From Adineta ricciae (taxonomy: Eukaryota > Rotifera > Eurotatoria > Adinetida > Adinetidae): a DNA stretch of 64,000 nucleotides. A program made the position numbers and the translations under genes. The DNA lies in the NCBI GenBank assembly GCA_905250025.1, contig CAJNOJ010000182.1, positions 1 through 64,000 of the forward strand. The letters are read 5' to 3'. The notes beneath the pieces were generated by a model. It made no database searches, had not been told where the DNA came from, and was given only the letters and a program-made list of their open reading frames with translations. Each line of letters begins with the position of its first letter. Position 1 is the first letter of the stretch. Positions 42,178-54,298 of this stretch are shown here, in pieces.

Positions 42178-42788
42178 TGGGTTGAGTTATGTCGATGGTA
42201 TTGGAGAGCTTGCGTTTGATGTAAGTGAAAATATATGGTCGATGGAAAAAGTTGATATTTAGATAACAAGAGAAAAAAGAACAACAAATAGAGGAACCCA
42301 AGGTTGAGTGTATTCATCAATATGTCACTTGACTGTTTGGTAAAAACATCTCTCACCATTATCGAATGTACACAAACAGATCACGAAATTATCAGCTCTT
42401 TTTCTAACTATCCATTAAGAGAGAAGTATCTCTACACCAGCTTGTGTATTTGTAGAAAAATATATCACACATTTTTATTGATTAGATGAGTCATACATAC
42501 GACTGTAGTAAAAATGAGAATCAGGTGAACTATTACTCATTCATTGTGCTGTATTCGAGCGATGTATCACTGTTTTTTTTCATTGGAACTTCTTATCTAC
42601 AAGTTATATCTAGCTAGCAGTGGCAATCAGTTCAGTGGAATTTATAAAAGGTATTCGTAATATAGATCAGATATCTACTGAAAAAGTATTCAACTCTAAA
42701 AAGTACAAAAATAGTTCAGATTTGATCAATAGCGATTTTTGAATTTAAAATGAGACTCTTTGGTGGTTCGTATTCACAATGGATAATA
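42178..42788. other. Intergenic region
   Basis: Upstream of the Cys-rich gene (-) and downstream of the AGTRAP-like gene (-). A TTTATAAAAG element near 42641 is on the plus strand and has no plus-strand gene to serve. Confidence 0.45.
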
Positions 42789-43545
42789 TCAATTTTCCAT
42801 CACTGGTATGTATCCGGATCTTGTTGCTAAAAAAGCTCATCGTTACAAACGCAAACCGTCAGTTTCAACTTACCATATGTATCGAACACTTCATCATTAA
42901 TACGTGCCTGTCGAATTTTTTGCAAACACATGAGTATGATGGGTTTTAAGATGAGAAGAATGATTGCAAAGCTACGTTCACATATAATGAAGAGTTTCAG
43001 TGATCAATCTATGAAACTAATCCTACCATGCACTAATGCTAAAGTATCCGCTTTTCGCGAGATTATTATATCCTGAAAAATGAGTATAGCATAGAAAGTA
43101 AATCGATGATAGATTGACGCACTTGATTTTCCGATTTCAAAATACATTCCAATAGCAACTGAATCAATAATAATTGAGATGCATGTGGTTAACATAAGCT
43201 AAAAGTATGTAAGAATGAAAATCGATTCAACTCGAAAGATACACTCAACAGACAAGTTCGATTTCGATCATACGTTGCGGCTGTCTAATAGCCAAGAGAC
43301 CAAGCACTAATATAGTTCCTTGATTGAGTAGATACGACTGAGGTAGCCAATCTGCCAGCAATATTCTATGGGAAATAAAGCAAACGGAGTTCGTTTTCTT
43401 TTCAATAAAATTCACAGTTAATTACATGCTGACGAATATGAAATATATGCCGACAAGAATCTGAAATATACACGACGAGCTTCACTTTGACTATAAACAA
43501 ATGTGTGATCCTCACTCGAAGAAATAATTCACGGTTGACTTGCAT
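42789..43545 (-). CDS. AGTRAP: AGTRAP (ATRAP)-like membrane protein (7 small exons)
   Basis: Exons 43516-43545, 43426-43460, 43254-43365, 43123-43198, 43027-43072, 42874-42971 and 42789-42826, with introns of 55, 60, 55, 50, 55 and 47 nt, join in perfect phase to 144 aa. Three or four membrane spans (for example GTILVLGLLAI and ISIIIDSVAIGMYF). The order of hydrophobic segments and landmarks (ILLADWLPQSY near the N-terminus, the D in the third span, LLILKPI before a basic loop) follow the type-1 angiotensin II receptor-associated protein family. In vertebrates this is an endomembrane protein promoting receptor internalisation; its invertebrate role is unclear. Exons of 30-112 nt make the gene invisible to ORF scans. 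An acceptor-like TTATAG lies 14 nt before the ATG. Confidence 0.78.
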
Positions 43546-43780
43546 GTTTTCTTTCACAACTATAAGAACAAAGTGAAATTATATTTTACTTCAATAGCGT
43601 TTTTTGTGACAAATCAACTCAAGTACGTTAAACAAAAAAGTTGAAACAGGCAGCCAATCAGTTCGTACGATGTCGCTTTTCTCACTCTCAATGAATCATT
43701 CATTGCTTCACCGATCGTCGCCCATCAAAGTATCCTTGTCTAGATTCTGATGTAATCATCATTACAATTGCAGTTGAGAA

Positions 43781-45671
43781 ATGTTCATCGGTCGATTGTT
43801 AACGTGTCCAAAGTCATCTACTATTCATCTTCAACGAATACTTTCTGTCAGATCTGTTCTTCAACCTCGTCGTTTAGTTAAATTTGCTGTTGGTACTACA
43901 CTTCTCACCGGTGCTGGTTTCCTATCCTATACAGTCTACGAATCTGGATCGGAATGGGAGAAGATTCGTCGAACAAGTTATTTCTGGTCTCACATGATAC
44001 CGGTATATATTCATTATCGCTATCAACAGTTTTATTTCAAATTATTTCCTGCGAAAACTCCTGAAGAAGAAGATCAAGTCTGGTTGAATTTACATAATAA
44101 ATACTGTGATTATGTATTGAATGTCGTTCTTCATCAACGGGGTGTTTATATTAAACTAGGACAAATTGCTTCTACTCGACCTGACATTATCCCGAAACCC
44201 TATCTAAAGAAATTTGCACAATTACAAGTAGATATGAACTTTTTTAAAGCGACTTTTCTGAATGTTTACTGTTGAAAACTAGGATGGTGTTCCACCTCAG
44301 TCCGGTGAGTACGCTAAACAAATGATCGAACAAGCTTTTGGTAAACCTTTGGAAGACATCTTCTCCGAATTCAATCCAAACGCTGTAGGCGCTGCTACGA
44401 TCGGACAAGCGCATGAAGCTCGTCTGAAACGGTCCAATAAGGAAGTTATTGTGAAAATTCAGTATCCTGAAGTGCGAAGATTGTTTGAATTAGACTTTTC
44501 AACGTTGAAGAAGTTCGTTCGATTAGCTCAACCGGAACATTTACCATTATTTGATGAGTTCGAAAAGGCGTTTCAAATTGAATTCGATTTCCGACGAGAA
44601 GCTAAAGCTTTGGATGTGATCGGTAAGTGAACACCTTTGCTTGAATTTTGACTAGCAATCGTTGATTAAAGGTCGAAATATAATGCCGCGCTTTCCAAAT
44701 GTTGTCATTCCTCGTCCAATTCCTGACATGGCAACTGAGTTTGTTCTAGTCATGGAAAAACTAGATGGAACCAAACTCATCGATGCACTCAAAGCTGAAC
44801 AAGCAAAGATGGCTGCTGCACAAGGAAAAACTCTGGAAGAATTTGAACAAGAAATGATGGCGAAATATCTTTCCGGTGAATTGTATCGTCAAGCTAAAAC
44901 AAAATACACACCTTCGGCCTTCGTCGTTAACGTATATGCATCATTAATACATACGATTAATCGTTTGAAGAACGTGTACATTTACATTTATAATCATTTG
45001 ATGATTCCTTTGTTCAAACAAAAACCGATGGAGTACATTGAACAACGAGTTGTCATTAATCCACATGAAATACTTGATTTACTCAATGAGGTTCATGCTC
45101 AAGAGATCCTTCTCGATGGAATTTTCAACGGTGATCCACACCCGGGAAATATTTTTCTCTTGAAAAATGGGAAAATCGGTATGAAATGACGGTTATACGA
45201 ACTGATCGATGTTAATTTGTTCTTTCGTTTCCTGCAGGTTTAATTGACTTTGGCCAAGTACAAGAACTTTCTCTATCACATCGTCTTAAATTAGCGAAAT
45301 TGATTGTTTTACTTGCTGAAGGAACGAAGGAGGAAATCATCGAGCATTATATATCCATGGGTGTCCGTACACGACACATGAATCGATATGTCATTGAAAA
45401 ATTAGCTCGACTCGGATTTGATCGCGATGATCCAGAAATTTGTGAGGGTAAAAATGCACAAATCTTCTTTGAACAACTAGGAAAATTAGATGAAGTGATA
45501 CAGTTACCTGAAGGCTATCTGATGGCAGCAAGAGTTGGAATGTTGTTGCGAGGTTTGGGTACTTGGTTACAATTACCTCATTCAACTGCTCAAAAATGGG
45601 CACCCGTTGCAAAACAATTGTTAAACACGTATAAAGATACTAATGAACAGTCATTCACAAGTGCTCTATGA
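43781..45671 (+). CDS. ABC1/AarF (ADCK/COQ8-type) atypical kinase (4 exons)
   Basis: Exons 43781-44227, 44283-44622, 44672-45178 and 45238-45671 encode 575 aa. A basic, possibly mitochondrial leader (first ~35 residues) precedes a hydrophobic segment. ABC1 motifs are in order: VYIKLGQIASTRPDIIP (KxGQ), VGAATIGQAHEA (Ala-rich loop), VKIQYPEV (catalytic Lys), FNGDPHPGNIF (catalytic loop) and GLIDFGQVQ (DFG). All residues for nucleotide binding are present. The family supports coenzyme Q biosynthesis or lipid homeostasis in mitochondria and plastids. The assignment to a specific ADCK paralogue is open; the sequence also resembles plant and protist ABC1 proteins. An acceptor-like TTGCAG lies 7 nt before the ATG. 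Confidence 0.9.
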
Positions 45672-45767
45672 AAGTCTCCTAAACGCATAACGAAATCCAA
45701 TTAGGAAGAATTCGGTTTTAGTACGAATGAAACTATTCGAATAGAAATGTATTTCTATTTTTCTAAA

Positions 45768-45773
45768 AATAAA
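45768..45773 (+). terminator. Poly(A) signal of the ABC1 kinase gene
   Basis: AATAAA about 100 nt after the stop codon and about 60 nt before the stop of the convergent GH43-like gene. Confidence 0.4.
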
Positions 45774-45832
45774 CAAGCCAATAAATCACTTGTAAACTGA
45801 ATTATTTAATGATGTGCTATGAAGAAAGATGT

Positions 45833-47299
45833 TCATACATCGAGAACAAATTCATCTATCCATTTCATCTTCTCGATTCTTCCATCTTTATCAAAATTCA
45901 ATGGTGTCCAAAATTGTGGTTCATGACCCTTTATTCCATCGGGTGCCTGTTGCCATCTACAAAAACAAATCGTTGATTAAAACTAGACTTTTCTACTTGT
46001 AGATGAAACCTACCTGTCACCTGTCCATACGTATGTTGTATAACCACTCGAATTCGTCACTTTAATAATGTAATTCTGTTGAGATCGAGCGATAGATGTT
46101 GTGTTCGCATTATGAAATTCACAGCCTTGACTAGGAGTAGGCAAACCGTTGCTTGACGTCGACTTCGCATCGCTTGTTGATACACAGGCAAGATCGCCAT
46201 CAATCTACATAAAAAAATACGAGTATTACCTTTACTAAAGAAGAAAACAGCGAATACTTGAAGCGTATATGGCCCCATGGGACTGTTCGATGTATGAACT
46301 AAAACTCCACTGCCTTGCATACAATAACAACAACACCAACCAAACAGAACATAGTAAATGTTGTTTTTCTTGAGAAAGACTGGTGCCTCAACGAAATACT
46401 CTTGAAACATGTATGATTTACCCGTGGAATAGTAAAAATCCGGCGTCAACTGTTCAACACTCATATAGTAATTTTGAGAGTAGACAATATAACCAGTTCC
46501 ATCATCGTCAACAAATATATCAAAATCACCTACAAGCCTTCTTTTAATCAAACAGATAAAAAGAGAACGTTTAGATTTGAGTACTAACCTCCGCCACCTC
46601 GAGAAACATTTAAAGCTGGATTAACCAGTTGAAATGGTCCTCTGTGTAGGATCAAAATATGTTAGGAACATCGCATATTCACACAACACATCACTCACTC
46701 AGGTTTTTCCGCAATCGCTACAGCGTACAAACTTGACAGATTCCATCGCATGTAATTCCAAATCAAAACATATAATTTTGTGTTCGGATTATACACAAGA
46801 TGTGGTCGAAAAACTACGCCTGCATTATTTGAGAAAGAAAAACAAAACACGATAAAAAGTATAGTCGTGAAGAAAAAATGAATACCTGCAGGTCGATCGG
46901 AGACATCAATAGCATTGCCAGCGTATGACCATGATCCTGTTGTTAAATTTGGTGATGTCCAGATACTAATATTATGATTCATTTGAAAACCACATTTACT
47001 TTCCATGCCTGCCTGAAACATCGCATTGAATATCTTACACATTCTTCAACAATGCTCGAATCCTTCTCTCTTACTCCATCGCAACCGTATTTCGGCGGCT
47101 CTTGACAAAGTCCATATTGCATAGCATGCATATAATACAGTCCGTTTCTTTCGAATTGCTGTATACTTCCGTCATGTGCATCGATAATGTTACCGTGAAT
47201 ATCCAAGCGTGGTTTAAGATTATTAATCGTTATTGGAATCGTATGTAGAAATAATGGACAAAGAAGAAATGTTGCAAAACTAAGAAGGAATGCTTTCAT
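45833..47299 (-). CDS. Secreted GH43-like glycoside hydrolase (7 exons)
   Basis: Exons 47075-47299, 46886-47012, 46699-46819, 46589-46641, 46258-46529, 46014-46204 and 45833-45956 encode 370 aa. Residues 1-22 are a signal peptide. The five-bladed-propeller enzymes of GH43 place acidic residues at Asp43 (NIIDAHDGS, typical of the galactanase-like subgroup), Asp179 (GGGDFDIFVDDDG) and Glu223 (YFVEAPVF). A run of cysteines (GWCCCYCMQGSG) is unusual. Related enzymes hydrolyse beta-1,3-galactan, arabinan or xylan, so a role in digesting algal or plant polysaccharide is likely. GH43 genes are rare in animals, which points to horizontal acquisition followed by intron gain. An acceptor-like AACTTAG lies 4 nt before the ATG. 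Confidence 0.8.
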
Positions 47300-47901
47300 A
47301 GTTCTAAGTTAGAGCAGTGAAGTTAATTTGAAAACAAAACAGATAAATCGAAGTAATGATTTCTATTCCTGCGAGTCTCACCATCTGTGGTTAAAGATAA
47401 AGAACCTTATGTCACCGTGGATCCTTATCTAATTGTCCAGGCATCGAAAATACTTCTATACACTAAATAATAGCTCGCAGTCTCAACATGAATTTTATTG
47501 TTTGATTAGCAAACATAAGAAAAGAGAAAGAGAGATCGAAAGAACGAAGACAACATTATTGTCCTCAGTAATGAAGAAAAGGTTACTTGAACTACACTGA
47601 AAAGGAGAAAAAAGTGACTTTTTCATGTTTCTCATTTCAACAACAATCATAATAATCAAATGAATGTGATTCGATGCATTTAAAAGGCTTGGCAATAAAA
47701 CAGTTTCACTGCACAGGAATTCATAATCAACTTATAGTGTACCTGTGAAAGTTCTGCACTCAGTATTCATTACGAAACCAAGATCAGACTGACTACGACA
47801 AAACTCAATCGGGTACATTAGATGATGTTTCAATAATATATATGTGCAAATTTATGACAGAAATCGTTTAAAAACGTTATTTTTTCCTCTTTACACACAC
47901 T
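47300..47901. other. Intergenic region between divergent genes
   Basis: Promoters of the GH43-like gene (-) and the first multi-TM gene (+). A TATATAT run lies near 47837. No coding pattern. Confidence 0.5.
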
Positions 47902-49028
47902 ATGCCTGTTAACTATCCAGTAAAAACAGACGAAGATCAAAATGATTTAACCGCACCTTACTATGAACAAGAAGCGTTCTATTCAATATGGGATGCATTA
48001 CAATGGAAACATGTGCGAAAACGCGTACCTGTCTGTTTGAAGAAGACGTTATACAATCGATATATGTTGGCGAATTTGATCTATATTGGATATACCATTT
48101 CCTTGCTAATTCTTGATTTTCATCCTGACTTCAGTATACAAAGTGTTGACGAATCAAGCAATGGTACAATTTCTGACATAAGTATTCTGGATCAGCCGGT
48201 GCAAATGAACGAATACGCCAATCGAATTTATATTGGTAAATCGTTTTTCACAACAAAAGAAAACGATTGTTCTTTAGAACTTTCTTTTCAGGTTTAGCGG
48301 CAGTGAATATTCTTGTCGCTTTTCTTTATATCCTAGCATGGCGTGGACGATCATGGTTTGATGTTGTTCTCATTCCAGAATACCTTAATCATGTTCAAGC
48401 TGGACTCTATCTATGGTCAGCAATATGGTATTCTAAGCAGGACACACTTGGCGGTTATTATACAATGGCTGTACATCGAATTGAACTAAGCGCATCATGT
48501 ATTGAACTTTGTGCTGCAGTTGGCTGGTAGATAGAAGATTTTTCTCTTTCGATTGTCATGTAAATCTTGACTATTTCTTTTCTTTTCCAAAGGATGGTTT
48601 CGTGGTATATGACTTATACGAGAACGATAGGACGTGGCTTTACTCTGGATGATCCAGACACAATGGCATATCTAACAACAACATCGAACACACTTATTTA
48701 TCTTGTATATAATATTCAAATGAATGTTTATCCTGAACAATATGGAAGTAATCAATTATTTGCTTACGCAGATATTCTTGGCTTTATTGGATCGGTTTAT
48801 TATATTTGTGGGACACTGAGAGATGAGAACTGGTTTTGGTTTTTGCCTTTAGCTGGGCAGTACGGACTTGCTGCTGGTAGAATTCATATTGATACGCGAA
48901 CTTTACCGAAATTTGGATGCGACAATATTATCATCACTGATTTATGTCGACGTCGAAAAATAAAAGAAAACGAGAAAGAATATCAAGAACCAAATACGAA
49001 CATGAATGTTTTAACAACATATTTTTGA
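47902..49028 (+). CDS. Multi-TM membrane protein, tandem paralogue 1 (3 exons)
   Basis: Exons 47902-48235, 48292-48526 and 48593-49028 (introns 56 and 66 nt) encode 334 aa. About 6-7 hydrophobic segments. Conserved stretches shared with paralogue 2 include WYSKQDTLGGYYTMAVH, GRGFTLDDPDTMAYLTTT and FWFLPLAGQYGLAAGRI, with an invariant acidic/His/Lys set near the membrane. No signal peptide; the N-terminus (first ~45 residues) is polar and ends in a basic VRKRVPVC motif. No known family is recognised. Strong conservation of polar residues within membrane segments suggests an enzyme or transporter rather than a structural protein. Confidence 0.75.
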
Positions 49029-49367
49029 TGAGTTTTTTTTTACATTATCAAGAAATAAATGGCTTCTCTCACGGTAAAAATTTGCTGTTCTATTAATAAT
49101 CTCCTTTATTTATATTTTCGAAGTAAACAATGTCAAAAATAGTACATACTTTCGATTACTCATTAATAGTTTATCTTTGATAATCATATCCAACACAGCA
49201 GACTTTTACGTCTTTTCCTTTCGTCACACATTTGACTACAATTAGGAATAAGCTGATATCCATGACCTCTATGTATCTGTTGGATGATTCGCTAGTTATT
49301 GTCTATCGATATGTTCTATTCTGTTCAGTTCAGAAAAACATACACAACACAACCATCTTCGTTGATA
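49029..49367. other. Intergenic region
   Basis: Spacer between the tandem multi-TM paralogues; holds the poly(A) signal of the first and the promoter of the second. Confidence 0.5.
49054..49059 (+). terminator. Poly(A) signal of multi-TM paralogue 1
   Basis: AATAAA about 26 nt after the stop codon. Confidence 0.45.
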
Positions 49368-50426
49368 ATGAATGGTAATCAACCATCATCGGTTGTAATC
49401 TTAGATAATAAAGACTTAACTAGTCCTGTGCATGAATTACAGTCATTCACTTCTATTTGTAAAGCACTACAATGGAAATATGTACGAGTTCGCGTACCGA
49501 TTTGTTGGAAGAAACTATCACAAAGTCGATACATGATGGCAAATATTGTTTATTTGTTTTATTCTATTGGAATATTGATTATCAATTTTCATCCTAGTTT
49601 CAATGAAACTTCTTCGACAAACTCGCTTTCAGCTTTCCCTGATCTCAATGACTCAATTGAGCATAATGTAAATGTGAATCGATATTATGTTCTACTCGGC
49701 GTTTTACATCTAATCTCAGCATTTCTCTATTGGTGGGCGTGGCAAGGTCGATCATGTCTGGATATTATCATGATTCCTGAATATTTGAACCATATCGAAG
49801 CTGGACTTTATCTCTGGTCAGCGTTTTGGTATTCCAAACAGGATACACTCGGTGGATATTACACATTAGCTGTACATAAAATTGAATTAACGGCAGCTAT
49901 CATTGAATTAATTGCTTCATTTGGATGGTAGGAAAGCTTTGTTTAATCTTTCTTTCATTACTTAGACTTTTCTATACTTCGTTTCTGTGACAGGGTCATG
50001 TCATGGTATATGACATACACGAGAACCTTAGGACGAGGTTTCACTTTCGATGATCCAGATACAATGGCATATCTCACAACAACAATTAGCGCGTTCATCT
50101 ACATTACATACAATATTCAAATTAACCTTTACCCGGAACGATACGGAATGAATATGCTGTATAAATATGGTGATATACTGTATTTCATTGGTGCTTTGTA
50201 TTACATAGCTGCAGGCTTACGAGACGAGAATTGCTTTTGGTTTCTACCATTAGCTGGACAATATGGTGTAGCAGCAGGAAGGATTCGTGTGGAAACAAAA
50301 GAGTTACCACAGTTTGGTAAACCAACAATTTTTGTGACAGATGTGTGTAAACGAGTGTCTCATCAGGAATTTAATAATCAAAACGAATTAGATATGGACC
50401 ATCCTCAGATACTCTCATCAAGTTAA
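49368..50426 (+). CDS. Multi-TM membrane protein, tandem paralogue 2 (2 exons)
   Basis: Exons 49368-49927 and 49994-50426 encode 330 aa; the single intron is 66 nt, the same length and phase as the last intron of paralogue 1. The ATG at 49368 (MNGNQPSS) is chosen because the protein then aligns with the start of paralogue 1; an in-frame ATG at 49311 would add 19 residues. Blocks LGGYYTLAVHKIELTAA, GRGFTFDDPDTMAYLTTT and CFWFLPLAGQYGVAAGRIR are shared. The first intron of paralogue 1 is absent. Function unknown. The copy is a plain tandem duplicate about 340 nt downstream, in the same orientation. Confidence 0.75.
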
Positions 50427-50695
50427 TCATTGTTTTGCATAATTATTCAAACTGTGCGTCGAATAATCACTTTTTATAGAAGAATTTACTACAATTTATA
50501 ATAAAATATCTTAGTACTGATACACAATAGACGATCGACGAATTTCTTGCTGATATACACATTCATGACAAAATTCTCCATCATGCTTTTGCTAGCCTTA
50601 TCAACGTGGGTAGTTCTTTTTTTTCTCGAAAGATAGATAAAAAAAGATGTCACGTCTGCAAAATCAAATCATAGCTTGAAATTTCTCCAAACAGC

Positions 50696-52487
50696 ATGTC
50701 CTTGCAGTCAATTCGTTTATGGTTTCGACTTTTTCTTGTCAATGATCTTGCCAGTATTCTTTTTCTATTTATTTGGTTAATAATAAATATCAGTCTATTT
50801 CTTGCACAATTTCTAAGTTATCATCGATCGCGCTCATATTTTTATCTTCGCGCATTGATATACGATGGTGTAAGTATAGCGCGTGCATCGGCGTTATGTT
50901 TAAATTTCAACTGTTTATTGATACTTCTACCTGTTTGCCGAAATTTATTGTCTTTAATTCGATATCTGTTGCCACGTTTCGTCACACAATCTCGTTTTCG
51001 TCGTTTTACAATAAGATTATTTGATCAGCATGTCGAGTTTCATCGTTGCGTCGGCTACGCTATTTGCTTTTGGTCTCTGATTCATGTCGGTGCACATGTT
51101 TACAACTACGAACGATTCATTGATGTAAACAATGAACATGACACACTTGCTGCAGTGCTCAATTTATTATACTTGAAATCACCTGAATCGCAAGTGAATC
51201 CAGTCGGAAAGGTCAATCCTAAAACGCTAGGTGTAGGTATTATGTTCGGCACTACAGCTGGAATTACTGGTGTTATCTTATGTCTTTGTTTGATTCTAAT
51301 GGTCAGTTCATCGACAGTGATGATCCGTCGATCGTTTTACGAAATCTTTTGGTTTACACATCACATTTTCATTGCTTTTTTCATCTGTCTAATATTGCAC
51401 GGTATTCAAGGATTAGTTAAATCACAAACAAATCTACAAGAGCACAATCCCGATATCTGCGCACCTTTATATCGCGAATGGAGTACATCACCCCAATGTC
51501 AAATTTATCCACGTTTTACCGGCTCGAAGCCGGCTAGTTGGATGTGGCTGTGCGGTCCTCTTGGTCTTTACCTCCTTGAACGTATTCTTCGTTTCATACG
51601 TAGTTTACAACATGTTGACATTGTTGATGTAGTTCGACATGAATCCAATGTTATTGAAGTTCGTTTTCAAAAAAAAGCAATGACCACACCTCAACCAGGC
51701 CAATATGTTTATATAAAATGTTTTGTTCTTGCTAAATTCGAATGGCATCCATTTACTGTTACATCAGCTGCAGAAGAAGACTATGTCAGTGTTCATATTC
51801 GAACAGTAGGGAACTGGACAAAAAACTTAGCGAAAAAACTCGAAAAATATCCAGAAGATTTGCCTCGATTAAGTATTGATGGACCGTATGGAAGTCCAGC
51901 AGACGATGTATTCAACTACGATGGTGTTGTTCTAGTGGGCGCTGGCATTGGAGGTAAGCATTGACTTTATGAGTTTACTTATTTCATCGAAACAATTTAT
52001 TTTAGTAACACCGTATGCATCAATTTTGAGGCACATTCGTTCTTCGAAAGCAGCGGATAATATTCGACTCCGTCGTATTTATTTCTATTGGATATGTAAC
52101 ACGACAGCGTGCTATGAATGGTTCGCTCAATTACTTCAGGAACTTGAACAAGAATTACGAGATCGAATCGGTTTTCTTACGTATAAAATCTATTTAACTC
52201 AATGGTCAATGAGAGAAGCACGCGCAGTGATTGAAAATAATCCTGATGAACGCGACTTATGGACCGGTTTGCAAGCTAAAACAAAGTACGGACGACCTAA
52301 TTTCGATGTTGATTTCCAATCCATCGCCGATGAAGATTGGAAAACAAAACAGAGACGAGAGATCGGTGTTTTCGTATGCGGTCCGAAACCGTTAGCAAAA
52401 CAACTTCAAAAATTGTGTATTCAAATGAATGATAAAAGTGCATCGAACAATGAAGTTCGTTTTTATTTAAATAAAGAAAACTTTTAA
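50696..52487 (+). CDS. NOX: NADPH oxidase, NOX2-type core (2 exons)
   Basis: Exons 50696-51953 and 52006-52487 (52-nt intron) encode 579 aa, the length of NOX1-4. Six membrane spans carry four haem-ligand histidines at 116, 130, 222 and 235. The spacings (14 and 13) equal those of human NOX2 (101/115, 209/222). FAD motif HPFTVTSA at 351-358, NADPH motifs GAGIGVTP (about 415) and CGPKPLAKQL; the C-terminus ends in Phe as in the family. No EF-hands, so not NOX5 or DUOX. It would transfer electrons from cytosolic NADPH to O2, making superoxide for signalling or defence. No p22/p47 partner gene is in the window. AAACAG lies one nt before the ATG. Confidence 0.93.
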
Positions 52488-52554
52488 CTTGACAGCAGTA
52501 CGGTGATGATGGCATTGGAAATTCTTCACGCACATTGGAATTTATTCTCACGAA

Positions 52555-52749
52555 CTAAAAGTTCTTGCTGTTGAGAATATGCCTAGCGCTTCTTTTGTTA
52601 TTATCAGTAAGACAAATATCGCGTAGGCTTGAGAATTCTAATTGAAATTTGTGAAGTCTATCGATGCAGAAACAACGAGCAAGTGTGAGATAGGAAGAGA
52701 CCACCAACGCTAGCATAAACGCTATTTTCCCTATATATACTGTATACAT
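52555..52749 (-). CDS. Possible small secreted peptide precursor
   Basis: 64-codon ORF starting MYTVYIGKIAFMLALVVSSY, a good signal-peptide pattern with cleavage expected near residues 20-26. The remainder has three cysteines (two near the cleavage site and one in LRDICL) and a dibasic KR (NNKRSARH). This is the layout of a neuropeptide or other processed peptide. It lies tail-to-tail with NOX (68 nt apart). With so short an ORF, chance is possible. Confidence 0.35.
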   Translation of the reverse strand: MYTVYIGKIAFMLALVVSSYLTLARCFCIDRLHKFQLEFSSLRDICLTDNNKRSARHILNSKNF

Positions 52750-53197
52750 GGCTCAAGAATCTCAAGTCATACGCAAATGATTCATGGCGGAATGCCGTGA
52801 CAAAATTAGTTTTGAAAAGATCATATTCGGTTAATGGGAGAGCATCTGTTCACTCATGTTCCCACAGTCGACATAGTCGGTATTCAAATCGCGTCTGAAA
52901 GTCGTTTTAAATCTAATCCCGACGGCATGCTAGACATTATGTTTCTACTCTTTCTATTGAAACAGTGTAAATCACTCAGTTTTGCTCCGGTTGTGGCTTC
53001 ACACAATAAGTGTCAATCTTGAAATTCATCGTATTTTATTAAAAATATTAATCTTGCAGAAGTTCATTATTTTTTCTTCTAGAAGAATCGCTCTGAGGAC
53101 TCTTCTGACATAAATCATGTATGGAAACGTCTCAACGCAACGAAACTCATCAGTTGAAATAATACTTGTGTGCCAATAAGACTACGTCATTTCTCGT
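52750..53197. other. Intergenic region
   Basis: Upstream flank of the possible peptide gene (-) and the GPCR (+). The 62-codon ORF at 52834 has no distinctive pattern. Confidence 0.45.
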
Positions 53198-54298
53198 ATG
53201 GAGTCGAAGGAGACAACCAGTCAGCTATCATCATCTTCCATAGAATATACAATTAAATTCTACATTTTAATAATATTGCAAACACCATCGATTCTATGTT
53301 CAATCTTCTCGTAATTTCAATAGAGAGATAGCATCATTCTTACGAAATAACGTGTGAAAATTTCTTTTTTTAGCCTATATCACTTCAATTGGTGTCGTTT
53401 ACAGAGTCAAGTCTATGGAATTTTAATTGTGTTCAATAGTTTCATTGTCGCAGTTGAACTATCATTTACACTTTATTTTCTTCACGAAGGCACTATTTAT
53501 TCTGAACATTTATGTACACCATGGATCACTCTGAATTACTCGTTGTATTTACTAAATATTCTATTAATGGCATGGACATCTATCGAACGTTATCTATTCA
53601 TTTATCATGAACAATTGATAACACAATATCGAATTTATTTACACTATATTCCTATTCTTGTAATTATCCTATACTGTCCTTTATTTTACATAGGTATTGT
53701 CGTGCTATATCCATGTCAGCCAGTTTACCATGTAGATGTCTATCTTTGTGGAGGAGCTTGTTATCAATTTGAACAAGTATTGGGATTATTAGATTGGGTC
53801 GGAAATGGTATGACTATGGTATGGGTCACTTTTATGTTGAATGTTATTTTGATTATACGACATGTATATCAACGTTTTCGAATGCGAAGGATGATTATCA
53901 CTGCAGATCGACGTTCGACATGGGTAAGAATAAGTTTTGATTTTAGAGGATGAGAATTTCCATATAATTTTCATCTATTCTAGCATCGTTCAGCAAAACT
54001 GAGTGTGCAATTGCTTGCTATTGCTCTACCTTACATGATCGCATGGATACCTTATTGTACAGTTGTAACAATACAAATATTTCAAAATACAGAACAACTT
54101 GCTTATCTTCTTTCGACATTCTTTGTTTATTTCCCATATATTCAAGTACTGTTTCTGCCGTATATTTGTATTTTATTTATTCCGGAAATTAAGCAGAAAT
54201 TCTGTATATTATACAACAAAATATGGCATGGAAAGTTTGTTCGAAGACATAATCAAATCCATGCCGTAGTTTTACGACAGAATACAACTCTACTCTGA
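53198..54298 (+). CDS. Rhodopsin-like (class A) GPCR (3 exons)
   Basis: Exons 53198-53310, 53374-53923 and 53984-54298 (introns 63 and 60 nt) encode 325 aa. The first exon supplies the N-terminus and TM1 (FYILIILQTPSILCSIF). TM3 ends in TSIERYLFIYH, an ERY version of the DRY motif. TM6 is IALPYMIAWIPYC, and TM7 ends IQVLFLPYICILF in place of NPxxY. Two cysteines (CTPW before TM3, CGGAC in loop 2) can form the usual disulfide. The short cytoplasmic tail is basic. This type is greatly expanded in bdelloids; ligands are unknown. Only with the first exon does the protein have seven spans. Confidence 0.83.
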
